From: Limnoraphis robusta CS-951
Lineage (GTDB): Bacteria > Cyanobacteriota > Cyanobacteriia > Cyanobacteriales > Microcoleaceae
Assembly (NCBI RefSeq): GCF_000972705.2
Contig: NZ_LATL02000332.1
Coordinates: 20,534-84,533 of the forward strand
Direction: 5' to 3'
Length of the DNA: 64,000 nt
Shown here: piece after piece, positions 28,559-38,202 of the stretch
Numbering within the stretch: position 1 is the first letter of the stretch
Layout: each line of letters starts with the position of its first letter
Translations under genes and position numbers: made by a program
The notes under the pieces: generated by a model
What the model was told of the DNA's origin: nothing
The model's database searches: none
The model's input: the letters and a program-made list of their open reading frames with translations, nothing else

Positions 28559-29713
28559 TTAGTAGCGGAATGTTGCAGCAATTAAAGCGCGATCGGGAAG
28601 ATTTTCAGGAACATCTGTATAAACTGCACCGCCATTGAGGAAAGTATGAATTGTGGCAAAATCTAACAGATCCTCATTTTCCGGTTGATCTTCTCGTTGC
28701 AAAGTGATTTCATGGGTTTCGGGATTAAACTTACCCCATTGTTCCTCATCGATAGCAACAAACAGAGATTCAATCCGTTTATCATAAGCTGCTGTAATAA
28801 TTTCCTTGAGATCGCGAGACGCTTTTTCTGGGTTGTTTGCCATCAATTCTTGATACTTAGTTGCGGCTTTTTCTTGAGACTCTTGGAAATAAGGTAGAAC
28901 AATTTCCCAAGCCTGTTTGTGTAATTCCTTGGGATTAGCATTGTCGGGATTTCCTGGAATTCCTTCTGACAAAACAAGCGGATAAATCGTAATGTCTCGA
29001 TAGATACTGATCACATAATCTACCCCAGCCAAGATCATCGGAGCTTGTTGATCTTCAAGAATGTCATGTAAACCCCGATCAACCTTTTGTAAAAAACGGC
29101 GAATTTGATCTTTATTATCATCTACTCCTACACCTTGACCGTGATAAGTTTGAGATTTACCTTGGGGGAGTGCAGGGCTTCCTGAGTGAAGTTGAAGCTG
29201 TTGTTCTGTCTCATCATATTTCAACGCTTCTGCTAAACTCAAGGGTATTCCTTCAAGAGAAACTTCATCAATATTATAATGACTTGCCTGAAATAAACGC
29301 ACCTGATTTTGACTCAAAGCTAACACATAAAACCGCCCGTCATTCATTAATAAAGGCATTAACGGTTTAATATGAAAGCGATTACTGATGATCACTTCTT
29401 CATCAAAATTGAGCGGAACACGGTAATAACGGAACTCATTTGGAGAAATAAATAAAGCGAGTCCTTCGTCTTGATGTCGCCAAAACTCCCCTTGATCCAG
29501 TTGATGAGCCTGTTCTAAAAGTCGTTGAGCATCGGTATCTCGCCAACCCGCTTCTACTAATTTTTCCTCAGCCAAACTGAGAACATTCTTAAACCGAATT
29601 GGATCTTGACGAATTTCTGATCCGGCGGCATGAGTCGGCATAAAAATTGTAATGCAATTTTCATCCCGATATTCCATTAACTCTTTAATTTCGCTGGTTG
29701 ATAAAATACTCAT
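28559..29713 (-). CDS. baeRF family-7 protein (archaeo-eukaryotic release-factor-like)
   Basis: A 384-residue soluble protein. The opening ILSTSEIKELMEYRDENCITIFMPTH, the central FRYYRVPLNFDEEVIISNRFHIKPL and the C-terminal SLFVAIDEEQWGKFN and IHTFLNGGAVYTDV segments match baeRF7-type proteins. Relatives of the archaeo-eukaryotic release factor fold are proposed to bind ribosomes. It lies about 70 bp downstream of the HPF-cold-shock gene on the same strand, which fits a translation-stress role. The assignment to family 7 is from memory of the pattern. Confidence 0.75.
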   Translation of the reverse strand: MSILSTSEIKELMEYRDENCITIFMPTHAAGSEIRQDPIRFKNVLSLAEEKLVEAGWRDTDAQRLLEQAHQLDQGEFWRHQDEGLALFISPNEFRYYRVPLNFDEEVIISNRFHIKPLMPLLMNDGRFYVLALSQNQVRLFQASHYNIDEVSLEGIPLSLAEALKYDETEQQLQLHSGSPALPQGKSQTYHGQGVGVDDNKDQIRRFLQKVDRGLHDILEDQQAPMILAGVDYVISIYRDITIYPLVLSEGIPGNPDNANPKELHKQAWEIVLPYFQESQEKAATKYQELMANNPEKASRDLKEIITAAYDKRIESLFVAIDEEQWGKFNPETHEITLQREDQPENEDLLDFATIHTFLNGGAVYTDVPENLPDRALIAATFRY

Positions 29714-29782
29714 TCTTTAATAAATCTCCAATTCACTATTTCTTTGATTCGGGTTCTTTGATTCGGGAAAATGAAACCCGTT

Positions 29783-30409
29783 TTAGGAGTTCCATCCCAA
29801 GGGTATTTCAACTTCAGTTTCCGAAGCTTTATCGGTACGAACTCCGGGTTTATTCACAATTTGCACGGTTGTTGCTTGCGGCCCTTTTTCACCTTCTTCT
29901 TCGACATATCTCACCCCTGTTCCGACTGTTAACCGCTCAAAATCATTGTGTAAAACACTATTTTTATGGAAATAAATCTCGCGATCTTCATCAACAGTTC
30001 GTAAGAAACCATATCCTTCCTCGGGGAAAATTTGGGTAACAATCGCAACCATTTGTTGTTGTGAGGGAGAGTTTCTATCCCATTGGCGTTGACGTTCAAC
30101 TAACTCCACCAGTTGACGACGTGCCGCCTCAAAAGCGTCTCGAATAACGCTTTCTAACGGCTCATATTGAATGCCTTGATCGGGACTGCGATCTACTGCT
30201 AATTCGTGACCCGGAGGAACTGTAATATCGAGCCGCACCCGATAGGGGGAACCCGCTTTTGGGTGTTCGTGGTTTTTCTCGATCACAACTCGACAGCTAT
30301 TCATATAGTTGCAGAATTGCTCAAGTTTGCCAATTTTTTCTCGAACTAAAGAATCAATGGCTTGATTTTTATCTATATTATGATAGGAAATTTCGGGTTG
30401 AATTTTCAT
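29783..30409 (-). CDS. HPF/RaiA-type ribosome-associated protein fused to a cold-shock domain
   Basis: ATG 30409 follows AGGAG, so 208 residues. Residues about 1-112 resemble the HPF/S30AE sigma-54 modulation fold (KIGKLEQFCNYMNSCRVVIEK, then RVRLDITVPPGHELAV). Residues about 130-195 form a cold-shock/RNA-binding OB domain: VAIVTQIFPEEGYGFLRT, EIYFHKNSVL, and GTGVRYVEEEGEKGPQA. Such two-domain proteins are thought to act on ribosomes in stationary phase or cold. It likely forms an operon with the downstream baeRF7 gene. Confidence 0.88.
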   Translation of the reverse strand: MKIQPEISYHNIDKNQAIDSLVREKIGKLEQFCNYMNSCRVVIEKNHEHPKAGSPYRVRLDITVPPGHELAVDRSPDQGIQYEPLESVIRDAFEAARRQLVELVERQRQWDRNSPSQQQMVAIVTQIFPEEGYGFLRTVDEDREIYFHKNSVLHNDFERLTVGTGVRYVEEEGEKGPQATTVQIVNKPGVRTDKASETEVEIPLGWNS

Positions 30410-30458
30410 GTTTATTCTCCTGGATTTCTGTTCAAACAATGATTCCGTTAATTAAGTC

Positions 30459-31223
30459 CTACGGACAATATTCAAGAAAGTTAGCTGCGACATATCCCTC
30501 GATAGGAGCGAAAACCGGAACCCAACCATTTCCACCTCTATTTCTGATAGAAATGTCTTGTCCGTCTTCTAAACTTCCGATAATTTCTCCTCCCGGTTGC
30601 GATCGCACATTTAACCGCGTATTCACATCAACTTGACGACAACTACTGCTAGAAAAAGTGGGGCCAACTGTATCACAATAAGCCAAGTTTGCTGAGGTTA
30701 CATACCCTTCAACGGGATATTGAACTTGCACCCAACCATTCTCACCTTCATCTTGGATATAGACTCTTTCATCTTCTTCTAATGTGCTGATAATTTTCCC
30801 TTGAGGTCGATCTCTGAGCGTTACCAGTGAGGCGTTAACTTTACGACAACCATTCACGGGAGGAGTGAATAAAGCCTCTCCATCAGGAACTTGAGATGTG
30901 GTATTTTCTCCGGTACAATAGCGGAGATTTTGTGCATTCACATAACCACTACCAGGGTTTTCTATCGGTACCCAACCGTCTCTCCCTTCATTGGCAATGT
31001 AGACATTTTCTCCTTCTTGTAACCGACCGATTTCATTTCCTCCGGGTTCATCTCTAATAATGATATTAGAGGTTTTTGCTTCCCGACAGTTACTTCCGGG
31101 GACTGTAGAGGTTTGAGCATTAACGCTTGCGGTTGGCAAAATCAAATTGGTTGCTAATGCTCCTAATGCTGTTAATCCCAGCGTTTTTTTTAAGGGGTTT
31201 AAGTCTATGTTGTGAGTCACCAT
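30459..31223 (-). CDS. Secreted protein with three SH3b repeats
   Basis: A 254-residue protein. The signal peptide (about 1-36) ends near VNAQTSTV. Three SH3b modules of about 65-70 residues follow; each has a Cys-bearing start (SNCREAKTS, NGCRKVNAS, SSCRQVDVN), an RDEPGG/RDRPQG/RSQPGG turn, a GRLQEGENVYI-type strand and a GWVPIENPGSGYV-type end with a second Cys. Likely periplasmic wall binding. It is on the strand of the HPF and baeRF7 genes, upstream of them. Confidence 0.88.
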   Translation of the reverse strand: MVTHNIDLNPLKKTLGLTALGALATNLILPTASVNAQTSTVPGSNCREAKTSNIIIRDEPGGNEIGRLQEGENVYIANEGRDGWVPIENPGSGYVNAQNLRYCTGENTTSQVPDGEALFTPPVNGCRKVNASLVTLRDRPQGKIISTLEEDERVYIQDEGENGWVQVQYPVEGYVTSANLAYCDTVGPTFSSSSCRQVDVNTRLNVRSQPGGEIIGSLEDGQDISIRNRGGNGWVPVFAPIEGYVAANFLEYCP

Positions 31224-31505
31224 AATTTAACCTTTTTTCTTAAAAGATTTATTCTTATTTATCTATTATGATTGTTTTAGCAGTTAATTTTATCTATCTG
31301 GAGTTGTAAATCTTTCTCTATCTTTTTACGAGTTTGATGATTTTATTGACCGCAAAAATGACTGTAAAAAATATAGCAGAAGTCAGGAGACAGGAGACAG
31401 GAGACAGAATTGAAACCTTTATCATAAAAGGATTTGACAGAAAAACAGTGTCCTAATCAACTCTTTCTCTGCTATAGATTTTATCTGACCTGGGCAGAAA
31501 ATGAG
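31224..31505. other. Spacer without a supported gene
   Basis: AT-rich spacer. Three GGAGACA heptamers occur near 31388-31408. An 86-codon plus-strand frame beginning at 31434 is antisense to the large membrane gene and has no family resemblance. Confidence 0.35.
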
Positions 31506-31531
31506 CAAAAAAAATCCCCTGAAAACAGGGG
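31506..31531 (-). terminator. Terminator of the large repeat membrane protein gene
   Basis: On the minus strand CCCCT...AGGGG (31516-31520 with 31527-31531) is followed by eight T (31507-31514 read as A on the plus strand). Confidence 0.7.
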
Positions 31532-31560
31532 AAAATTAAAACAGAATCAACAGAATATTC

Positions 31561-34500
31561 TTACACCGTTACACCTAATGCTCCGGCACCAGCAGAAGCT
31601 AAAGCCGAAACTAATGCTGTCAGAAACAACCACCAAGCGGCGGCGGCGGCGGCTTGTTGAGTTTCTTCAAGTTGTTTTTGAGTTTGATGCTTAACCCGTT
31701 CTATTTGTAATTCCGTTTGTTGTTGTAGGCGTTCTACCTTTTGTAAAACACGGTTCCGAGTCATTTCAACTTGATCAATAATTCGATTAGCATCCGCTTC
31801 CGAAATATCTTTGCGAGAACTCATCAATGCTACTAAAGTATCGCGATCAAACTGAGACAAACGCTCCCGCAACGCCTCAAAACCCGCTTGCGGATCATCA
31901 AATAAGCTGCGTAAATCATTCCGAATTCCCTCATAGTTCAGTTCGGGTCGATCTAAACTATTGAGATAAGCACGAATTTTCGCAAAGATGCGATCCAGCA
32001 CTAATTGAACTTGAACATTAATCGTATGTAACTGATCTAAGAAGCGATCACGCACGCTTAAAATATCATCTACAATTCGATTTGCATCTTGTTCAGAAAT
32101 ATCTTCTCGCTGAGACAATAACGCCACTAAAGTTGAACGGTCAAATTGTGACAAGCGATCCTGCAAGCTTTCCATTCCTAAACGCGGATCATTCAGCAAT
32201 AATTTAAGATCCCGTTGAATGCCATCAGGATTAAGTTCTGCTTTCTCCGTAGAGCGCAAATAATCAGCGAACGCATTTTGAAAATCATGTACTTTTTGCT
32301 GAGTGCGACGAGCCAAACGACGGGGTGATTTTGCAATCGCTTTCAGGGTATTTTGTACTTCGTCAATCACTTGATTCACTTGTTGTTCACTCAAGTCATC
32401 TCGCTGTGATAATAACTGTACTAAAGTATCGCGATCCATCTCCGCCAAACGTCTTTTAATGGCTCTACTTCCCACGGCTGGATCTTGAAGTAATAGAGTC
32501 ATATCTTGTTTAATTCCATCGGGGTTTAGTTCCGATTTACCTGTACGATAAAGATAGTCTGCGATCGCTGATTTTGCTTGTTCATACTGTTGTTGAGCTT
32601 GATCGGCGAGTTGCTGAGGTTGGTAACGAATACGAGTCCAAATGCGTTCGGTTCGATCTAAAATTTTATCGACTTGTTCTTGACTCAAATCCTTCCGTTG
32701 ACCGAGCAACTGTACCAAAGTATCGCGATCAAATCGAGAAACTCGCGCTCGTAAAGCCGACATTCCCGCTTGCGGATCATCAAGTAACAGTTTTAATTCC
32801 TGTTGTATCGCTTGGGGATTAAGTTCAGATTTACCTGTATCTCGCAAATAGGACTGAAGTTTGAGCCATTGTTTTTCGGCTCTCGCTTGAGCGGCTATAT
32901 TCAGTTCGTGAGCTTCTTTGATCACCTGATCACGATTGATTTCTAACTCGGTTATAATCTCTGCAATTTCTACAGGTGTTAACTCGGGACGGTGTAATAA
33001 AATCCGTTCAAGTGTTAAGCGATCTAATTGAGCTAAACGGTTACTGAGATGCTGATAATCGGTATCAGGATCTTTAAGAATCGGTCTGAAATTGAGTGCT
33101 ATTTTCTCTGGGGTTAATTCTTCTCGGGGAGCTGAGAGTAAATAGCGTTCGACTTCGGTTAACAAGGTGAGTGCTTCTTCCCGTTCTTTCGCCGCGTAAG
33201 CCGTATTTAACACCTGCAAACGAATGGCATTCAAACTATGAGAAATATGCTCAATTTCCCCTTGAGTTAAAAGTCCTTTTACTTGCAGACTATCTACAAA
33301 GTCGGTGCGATTAATTTTTTCTAATTCTTCGATCACCAGACTCGGATCAGCTTCAGAATCATAAAGCAGTTCGCTAAACTCTCGTTCTAAGTTAGCAGAT
33401 TTCAGTTGCCATAGATGAGCGTTAGAGAGATAGTTTTCAATATCGGCTCGTAACGGGCTGTAAGGGTGATGATCACCACTCAATTGATCAGCAACTTTAT
33501 CTTTCTGTTCGCCTAAATAACCTCTGAGTTGTTTCAGTTGTCCGACAACTTTTTCAGCGTCGAGATCGGATAAATCTGTTCGTCCGATTACTAAGCTGAC
33601 CAAACTGTTAAATCCCATCATCAAGCCTTGACTTAGGGGATTAGAACTGTCAGTAGGGCTGTGTTTCTGTATTTCTCCAAGAACTGCGTCTAATTGATTA
33701 GATAAATCGTCACCCAGCAATGATTTTCGAGGCGCTGATTTGAGATAATCAACGAATTTGGAGAAGTTATTTTGACCTGGGACTTGAGACGTTGTTTTGT
33801 TCCAAGCGGCTTCTAATTGTCTCGCCAGACGATCAACTTCTTGTTGAGATAAGTCGGTGCGACTACTGACCAGATCAACAAAAGTTTGACGGTTAACATT
33901 TGGTAAATCACCGCTTGCTAAAGCGTTTTGCAATTGTGGATCACGCAGAAGATCTTCAAAGTCGGAGCGAATATTTTGCAGATCGAGTTGGGGAGGACGT
34001 AACCCCTGGAGGTAATCTTCAACTTTTTCCCGCACGAAAACCGGATCAAGTCCATCGGTTAATTCCCGACGGACAGCGCTAGCCGCAGCTTCGGCAGTGG
34101 CGACGACTTGTTGGGATGCGGCTTTCGATCCAAAGGCGGCGACGGCGGTTCCAAATAAGGCTTGAAACCCAGAAGTTGCTGTATTAACGACTGATCCGAT
34201 CAGTGATCCAACTGTTGTTGAACTCACCCAGACTAACAGCGAGAAATAAGCGCCCCAAATGACTAATCCGACTATTGCGCCAGAAGCACCAGAGACAAAT
34301 AGACTGAGTTTGACGGCGAATAAACAGGCAAAAAATAGGGATATCGTGACACTAACTAGGGTGCCTAATCCTAAAGCAAAGCCTATTTTGCGAAGGTTTA
34401 TACCACTCGATTTAGAATGTGAATGATCCTGATCATGTGATGATGAGTTTCCGAGTAAAGAAATACCTGTCGCCACGCCTAGATTGGTCAGTAACATTTG

Positions 34501-34668
34501 GAAGGCAAATGCTAATATCACTCCAGTAATTAAAGCGGTAAAAAATTGCGGCCCACTAAAGACCATTGCAGCATCTTCTACAGCTTGGGGTTCCGGTTCG
34601 ACGATAACTTGAGCCAACCAACTCAGGTGAGAAATGAGCTTTAATGTAGTGAGTTCTCCTAGATTCAT
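31561..34668 (-). CDS. Very large cyanobacterial membrane protein with about 100-residue helical repeats
   Basis: ATG 34668 is preferred; an in-frame ATG at 34776 adds 36 residues without membrane or family signal. Residues about 40-160 hold three to four membrane helices (ALITGVILAFAFQMLLTNLG, then a Gly-rich pair). Residues about 200-960 are alpha-helical units. From about 580 onward five closely similar units carry TGKSELNPDGIKQDLKLLL-like and FDRDTLVALLSQRKDISE-like motifs. A final membrane helix is near the C terminus (AAWWLFLTALVSALASAGAG). The unit structure suggests a scaffold or tether. No enzyme motif is seen and I do not know its function. Confidence 0.78.
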   Translation of the reverse strand: MNLGELTTLKLISHLSWLAQVIVEPEPQAVEDAAMVFSGPQFFTALITGVILAFAFQMLLTNLGVATGISLLGNSSSHDQDHSHSKSSGINLRKIGFALGLGTLVSVTISLFFACLFAVKLSLFVSGASGAIVGLVIWGAYFSLLVWVSSTTVGSLIGSVVNTATSGFQALFGTAVAAFGSKAASQQVVATAEAAASAVRRELTDGLDPVFVREKVEDYLQGLRPPQLDLQNIRSDFEDLLRDPQLQNALASGDLPNVNRQTFVDLVSSRTDLSQQEVDRLARQLEAAWNKTTSQVPGQNNFSKFVDYLKSAPRKSLLGDDLSNQLDAVLGEIQKHSPTDSSNPLSQGLMMGFNSLVSLVIGRTDLSDLDAEKVVGQLKQLRGYLGEQKDKVADQLSGDHHPYSPLRADIENYLSNAHLWQLKSANLEREFSELLYDSEADPSLVIEELEKINRTDFVDSLQVKGLLTQGEIEHISHSLNAIRLQVLNTAYAAKEREEALTLLTEVERYLLSAPREELTPEKIALNFRPILKDPDTDYQHLSNRLAQLDRLTLERILLHRPELTPVEIAEIITELEINRDQVIKEAHELNIAAQARAEKQWLKLQSYLRDTGKSELNPQAIQQELKLLLDDPQAGMSALRARVSRFDRDTLVQLLGQRKDLSQEQVDKILDRTERIWTRIRYQPQQLADQAQQQYEQAKSAIADYLYRTGKSELNPDGIKQDMTLLLQDPAVGSRAIKRRLAEMDRDTLVQLLSQRDDLSEQQVNQVIDEVQNTLKAIAKSPRRLARRTQQKVHDFQNAFADYLRSTEKAELNPDGIQRDLKLLLNDPRLGMESLQDRLSQFDRSTLVALLSQREDISEQDANRIVDDILSVRDRFLDQLHTINVQVQLVLDRIFAKIRAYLNSLDRPELNYEGIRNDLRSLFDDPQAGFEALRERLSQFDRDTLVALMSSRKDISEADANRIIDQVEMTRNRVLQKVERLQQQTELQIERVKHQTQKQLEETQQAAAAAAWWLFLTALVSALASAGAGALGVTV

Positions 34669-35444
34669 TTTTTTTCTGACTGAATAAGTAGGTGTAAAAG
34701 CAAAAGTATAAGATTGCTGGTCTGATAGTGAGCAAATCTTATCAAGATGGAAATAGTATCTCGGATTTTCCAGCAAAGATCGTCTGTCTGGAGTGGGAAC
34801 TTTGCTGATCTGTTTATTTTTGCTTCTCTATCGTCTGGAATAGTAAAAAGACTGAACTTATGGAAGTTCAGTATAAAAAGGACGATACTCTATTGACTTT
34901 TAACAAATATTTTTAAATAGATAAGGGTAGGATAGCAAGAATTCGAGAGAACGTAAAGAATGACTTATGTTCGGGCGAACTGCTACTATCCTTTCCCTTA
35001 TCTAGCCAAGTCTTTTAGGTCGGAAATTGAGCTAAAATACATGGGTATTTATATAATACCCTTCAACAATTGGGACTGCAACTCTTAGCTAGGGTATCTT
35101 ATTTAGCTTGCAACCTAAGCATATCATCTTCATCGGCAGAGTTTATCTATCCACAGATAGAGATCGAACTTAAAGCTTTTCTGTAATGGCACTCTCAGCC
35201 AAGGGAATAGAGAAGTGAGTTAGATGATAATTTGAGCATTCTTCTCTAACGTTTAACTGATTTGTCTGAGGGATTTTTATAAATAGATAATGATAATTAT
35301 TTTTCGATAAATCCGACGGTTGGACAAACCCAGGCATAACATCTATCCATTTCAAACTTTTTTCTGCTACTTAAGTGTTAACAGAAAGCGAGTTTATACC
35401 GTCGGAAATTTTCAGTGAAACCGAATCTCAATTTTCTGAGAAAA
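34669..35444. other. Spacer without a supported gene
   Basis: About 780 bp with no convincing coding frame. GGGTATT TATAT AATACCC (35043-35061) is a 7-bp hairpin without a T run, so I do not call it a terminator. The promoter of the large membrane gene probably lies near 34700-34900. A 61-codon minus-strand frame at 35170-35355 has no support. Confidence 0.35.
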
Positions 35445-35816
35445 TTATTCCAGGTTGGCTTCTGGATATCTTTCTACAAAGTAGTTCGTTAACAGGGTAT
35501 TCACAAAAGACAAAATCACTGGCCCTAAAATAAAAGACAGAATACCACTCACTTGGAAACCCGGAACTGCAACGGAAGCCAGCCAGAAACACAGTCCGTT
35601 TACAATTAATGAAAAGCCTCCCAAAGTGACAATATTGATGGGTAGGGATAGAACTTGTACAATGGGTCTAACGGCCCAGTTTACCACTCCAATAGAAGCC
35701 GCCGCAATTAAAGCAGCCGGAAAGGTTACTAAGTTAACACCGGGAAAAATAATATCGACAACCAGCAAACTCAAAGCAGTTGCCAGTAAAGGTAAAAGTG
35801 ATCTCAAAGCCATCAT
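35445..35816 (-). CDS. Phage-holin-4-type small membrane protein
   Basis: From ATG 35816 the protein is about 123 residues with four membrane helices and the ordered motifs of the phage holin family 4 domain: ALSLLVVDIIFPGVNL, then NWAVRPIVQVLSLPINIVT, then GFSLIVNGLCFWLA. The in-frame ATG at 35858 adds 14 charged residues that homologues usually lack. No phage genes surround it; such proteins are common in cyanobacteria and are probably stress or membrane proteins rather than lysis holins. Confidence 0.82.
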   Translation of the reverse strand: MMALRSLLPLLATALSLLVVDIIFPGVNLVTFPAALIAAASIGVVNWAVRPIVQVLSLPINIVTLGGFSLIVNGLCFWLASVAVPGFQVSGILSFILGPVILSFVNTLLTNYFVERYPEANLE

Positions 35817-36029
35817 AATTATTTCGCTCTCCCTTTCAAATTTTTCAAAAATATTCATTACTATCCTCTATACTAATTTTAAGAACTGGGGGATGACTTC
35901 CTCTCTTCGATAGATTTTCTGGCGTTAATCTTCTGTCATAAAAACCAAAATATAGCTAAAGATAGAGATAGAAATCTGGAAAATTAGAGACAATAAAAGT
36001 AGACATTAAAGTATAGGATTTTAAAAAAG

Positions 36030-36248
36030 ATGGGAATTTTAAGAATTCTTTTGGCTATTCTAATTCCTCCTCTGGGCGTTTTTCTAACCGTTGGCCCGAG
36101 TTCGGCATTTATCATCAATATTCTGCTCACCCTTCTGGGTTGGCTTCCCGGTTCAATTCATGCGGTTTGGGTGATTACAAAACACGCTGAAAGAACAGAT
36201 GTAGTCGCGAGAGAAGAGGCTGAGAGAATAGACGAAAGAGCCTATTAA
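36030..36248 (+). CDS. YqaE/Pmp3-type proteolipid membrane protein
   Basis: A 72-residue two-helix membrane protein. ILLAILIPPLGVFLTVG and LLTLLGWLPGSIHAVWVI match the Pmp3 family, whose members modulate membrane potential under salt or cold stress. A charged tail (KHAERTDVVAREEAERIDE) follows the second helix. AAAAAAGATGGG at the start is weak as a ribosome site. Confidence 0.85.
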   Translation: MGILRILLAILIPPLGVFLTVGPSSAFIINILLTLLGWLPGSIHAVWVITKHAERTDVVAREEAERIDERAY

Positions 36249-36263
36249 TTTTAGAGTTTGTTT

Positions 36264-36298
36264 AACCCGGTTGTTTGAGAAAAACCGGGTCATTTTTA
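36264..36298 (+). terminator. Hairpin terminator, relaxed copy of the AACCCGGTT repeat
   Basis: AACCCGGTT and AACCGGGT (36264-36290) form a stem with a loop of about 10 bases, followed by CATTTTTA. It lies between the convergent Pmp3-type and coiled-coil genes. Confidence 0.6.
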
Positions 36299-36304
36299 TG
36301 TCAA

Positions 36305-37165
36305 TTAGAGGGATTTATCTTTTCCCTCTAAAAGTTTAGGATTTTCTCCTTCTAAGGCTTTCGGACTATCTACCGGCTTGCTGCGGTTAAAAGACTCAGA
36401 TAGAGAATCCCATAACTCTCGCAGACGGTGTTTAATTTTCTGTTCTTTTTGAGCGATCGCGCTTCCCGCTTCACCGAGTTTATGCTCAAAAGTATTACGG
36501 GTTTGTGAAACTTTTTCAGTGACGATTTCTGGCTCTTCTTTAGCTTTTTCGTACCAAGTTTTTGCTTCATCTAGATAGTCCTTGACTTGCTCGTACTGCT
36601 CCCCGTAACGAGCCGATAAATTCGCTTGAACGATTGCTAGTTGTGCTTGGAGTTGAGCATATCGCTTTTTCATCAAGGCAACTTCTTCGCTATTTTTCAC
36701 GGTTTCAACGGCTGAATTAATCGAAGCTTTAACTTGCTCCGATTTGTCTTGACTTGAATCCGCAATATCCCCTAACGCTGTATCAATTTCGGCTTGTAAT
36801 TCCTGTTCTTGGCTGTCGATTTTTTGTTGAAGTTGTTTAACTTCTGCTTGCGTCTTAGAAATAGCTTGACGTCGGGTGCGACTAATCGCTTCAATCGCAC
36901 CTTCTATCGAAGCGGTTACTTCTTCTTTGACTTCTCCACCTTTATCACTCAAACTTTCAACAACCGCAGAAATGGCATCTTTAACAACAGAGCGAATTTC
37001 ACTCGAACCTGCTTTCACTTCTGATGTGCTTTGAGAAATGGCTTCTTGGACAATTTCTCGGATTCTTTCTGAGCGCAGTTGACCTTCTGTTTTCGCTTTT
37101 TGTAAATTGCTTGTAATTTTCTGTTTGACGTTTTCAGATTCGTTGATTTTATCAGATTCAGACAT
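36305..37165 (-). CDS. Coiled-coil stress-type protein (LEA/apolipoprotein-like), unknown
   Basis: A 286-residue hydrophilic, almost entirely helical protein. N-terminal half: repeated 11-residue-like patterns rich in Ala, Val, Lys and Glu (SEIRSVVKDAISAVVESL, EVKEEVTASIEGAIEAI), as in LEA or apolipoprotein-like proteins. C-terminal half: coiled coil (KQLQQKIDSQEQELQAEID, then YAQLQAQLAIVQANL). No signal peptide or membrane segment is seen. It is found with Pmp3-type and holin-type stress proteins, which fits an envelope or desiccation stress role. Confidence 0.7.
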   Translation of the reverse strand: MSESDKINESENVKQKITSNLQKAKTEGQLRSERIREIVQEAISQSTSEVKAGSSEIRSVVKDAISAVVESLSDKGGEVKEEVTASIEGAIEAISRTRRQAISKTQAEVKQLQQKIDSQEQELQAEIDTALGDIADSSQDKSEQVKASINSAVETVKNSEEVALMKKRYAQLQAQLAIVQANLSARYGEQYEQVKDYLDEAKTWYEKAKEEPEIVTEKVSQTRNTFEHKLGEAGSAIAQKEQKIKHRLRELWDSLSESFNRSKPVDSPKALEGENPKLLEGKDKSL

Positions 37166-37326
37166 CGTTAATGATTCCCCAAATTTAACTCAATCCAAGT
37201 TATGCTTCTATTTTGCCAAAAGATGAGTCTCACTGAGTCATCCCCAAGAGATAATCTCAACTTTGTTTCAGCTAATTTCTATCTTAAGATAGAGGACTGG
37301 TGATCCTTTTCAATCAATTTGGATTT

Positions 37327-37803
37327 CTAACTGCGATCGCGAACTTGTTTGATTAAATCTACAATTTCTAAATGTCCTTCTGAGGATGCCCAAATTAAAG
37401 CTGTCCAAGTATTATTGTCTTTAAGCGTCAAATCAGCATTATTATTCAGTAAAAGCTGTAGAACTTCCCGATGACCTTTAGCCGCAGCACTCATCAAAGC
37501 CGTTAAGCCAAAGTCCGTTGTGGCATTAATTTCAGCCCCCGCATCAAGTAACTGTTGAACAACTTGGGGATGTCCGGCGGCGGAGGCTTCCATCAAGGCT
37601 GTCCAACCATCGGGATCACAACCGTTCACTTCGGCACCTGCGTTGAGTAGTGCGGCGACAATCTCAAGAAACCCGGTTCCGGCGGCGACAATTAACGGGG
37701 TTGTCCCTTCTTCGTCTGGGATATTAATCTCTGTATCCGCTTTTAATGCAGCCAGAACTTGAGCCAGATCTCCTGTTTTTACCGCTTTCACTAACTCGGT
37801 CAT
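37327..37803 (-). CDS. Ankyrin-repeat protein
   Basis: A 158-residue protein with four to five ankyrin repeats covering nearly all of it. Consensus pieces are GTTPLIVAAGTGFLEIVAAL, GWTALMEASAAGHPQVVQQL, GLTALMSAAAKGHREVLQLL, and TWTALIWASSEGHLEIVDLI. No other domain or signal is present. It is a protein-binding module with no known partner; a scaffold or inhibitor role is inferred only from the fold. Confidence 0.9.
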   Translation of the reverse strand: MTELVKAVKTGDLAQVLAALKADTEINIPDEEGTTPLIVAAGTGFLEIVAALLNAGAEVNGCDPDGWTALMEASAAGHPQVVQQLLDAGAEINATTDFGLTALMSAAAKGHREVLQLLLNNNADLTLKDNNTWTALIWASSEGHLEIVDLIKQVRDRS

Positions 37804-37875
37804 AGCCGTTTCTCCGGTTTTTCACCATAGAATGTTTCCCCTCTTTTGGTATACCACAGTTTGGCTACACGGGCA

Positions 37876-38202
37876 TCAAGCGGAAATCGAAAATTGTAGT
37901 TGATAAATCATAGCAACTGCTGCGGCTAAACCTGCAATAATCATTAATACGGCGGGCATTAACTTGCGAGTTTTAATCAGACGGATTATAAACACAATCA
38001 CCAATAAAATAGAAACCGCCGTTGCTAAAATTAATCCCCAAGGGATACCTTGCCACTGCATGACTCCCCCAGTTATCAACAAAGCCCCACAAATTCCACC
38101 GGAAATCAGCGAAATTTTACTATTTCCCTGGGTATATCCCAATACGCCACCGACTACAGCTAATAATCCATAGGCGATCGCTGCCACAATGCCAATATTC
38201 AT
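37876..38202 (-). CDS. TMEM14-family small membrane protein
   Basis: A 108-residue protein with four membrane helices. The Gly-rich pattern GLLAVVGGVLGYTQGNSKISLISGGICGALL matches the TMEM14 family, whose plant members (FAX1) export fatty acids from plastids. A basic cluster, IRLIKTRKLMPAVLMI, follows helix 3. A lipid-related role in cyanobacteria is plausible but inferred from the family. Confidence 0.82.
   Translation of the reverse strand: MNIGIVAAIAYGLLAVVGGVLGYTQGNSKISLISGGICGALLITGGVMQWQGIPWGLILATAVSILLVIVFIIRLIKTRKLMPAVLMIIAGLAAAVAMIYQLQFSISA

Noticed and set aside
31388..31408. Three GGAGACA heptamers as a CRISPR or regulatory repeat
   Set aside because: Only three units and no spacers, so it is a short microsatellite.
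35043..35061. GGGTATT/AATACCC hairpin
   Set aside because: Seven-bp AT-rich stem without a T run or adjacent gene end, so not called a terminator.
35445..35816. Holin-type gene as a sign of a prophage
   Set aside because: No phage genes nearby; this family is common as a housekeeping membrane protein in cyanobacteria.
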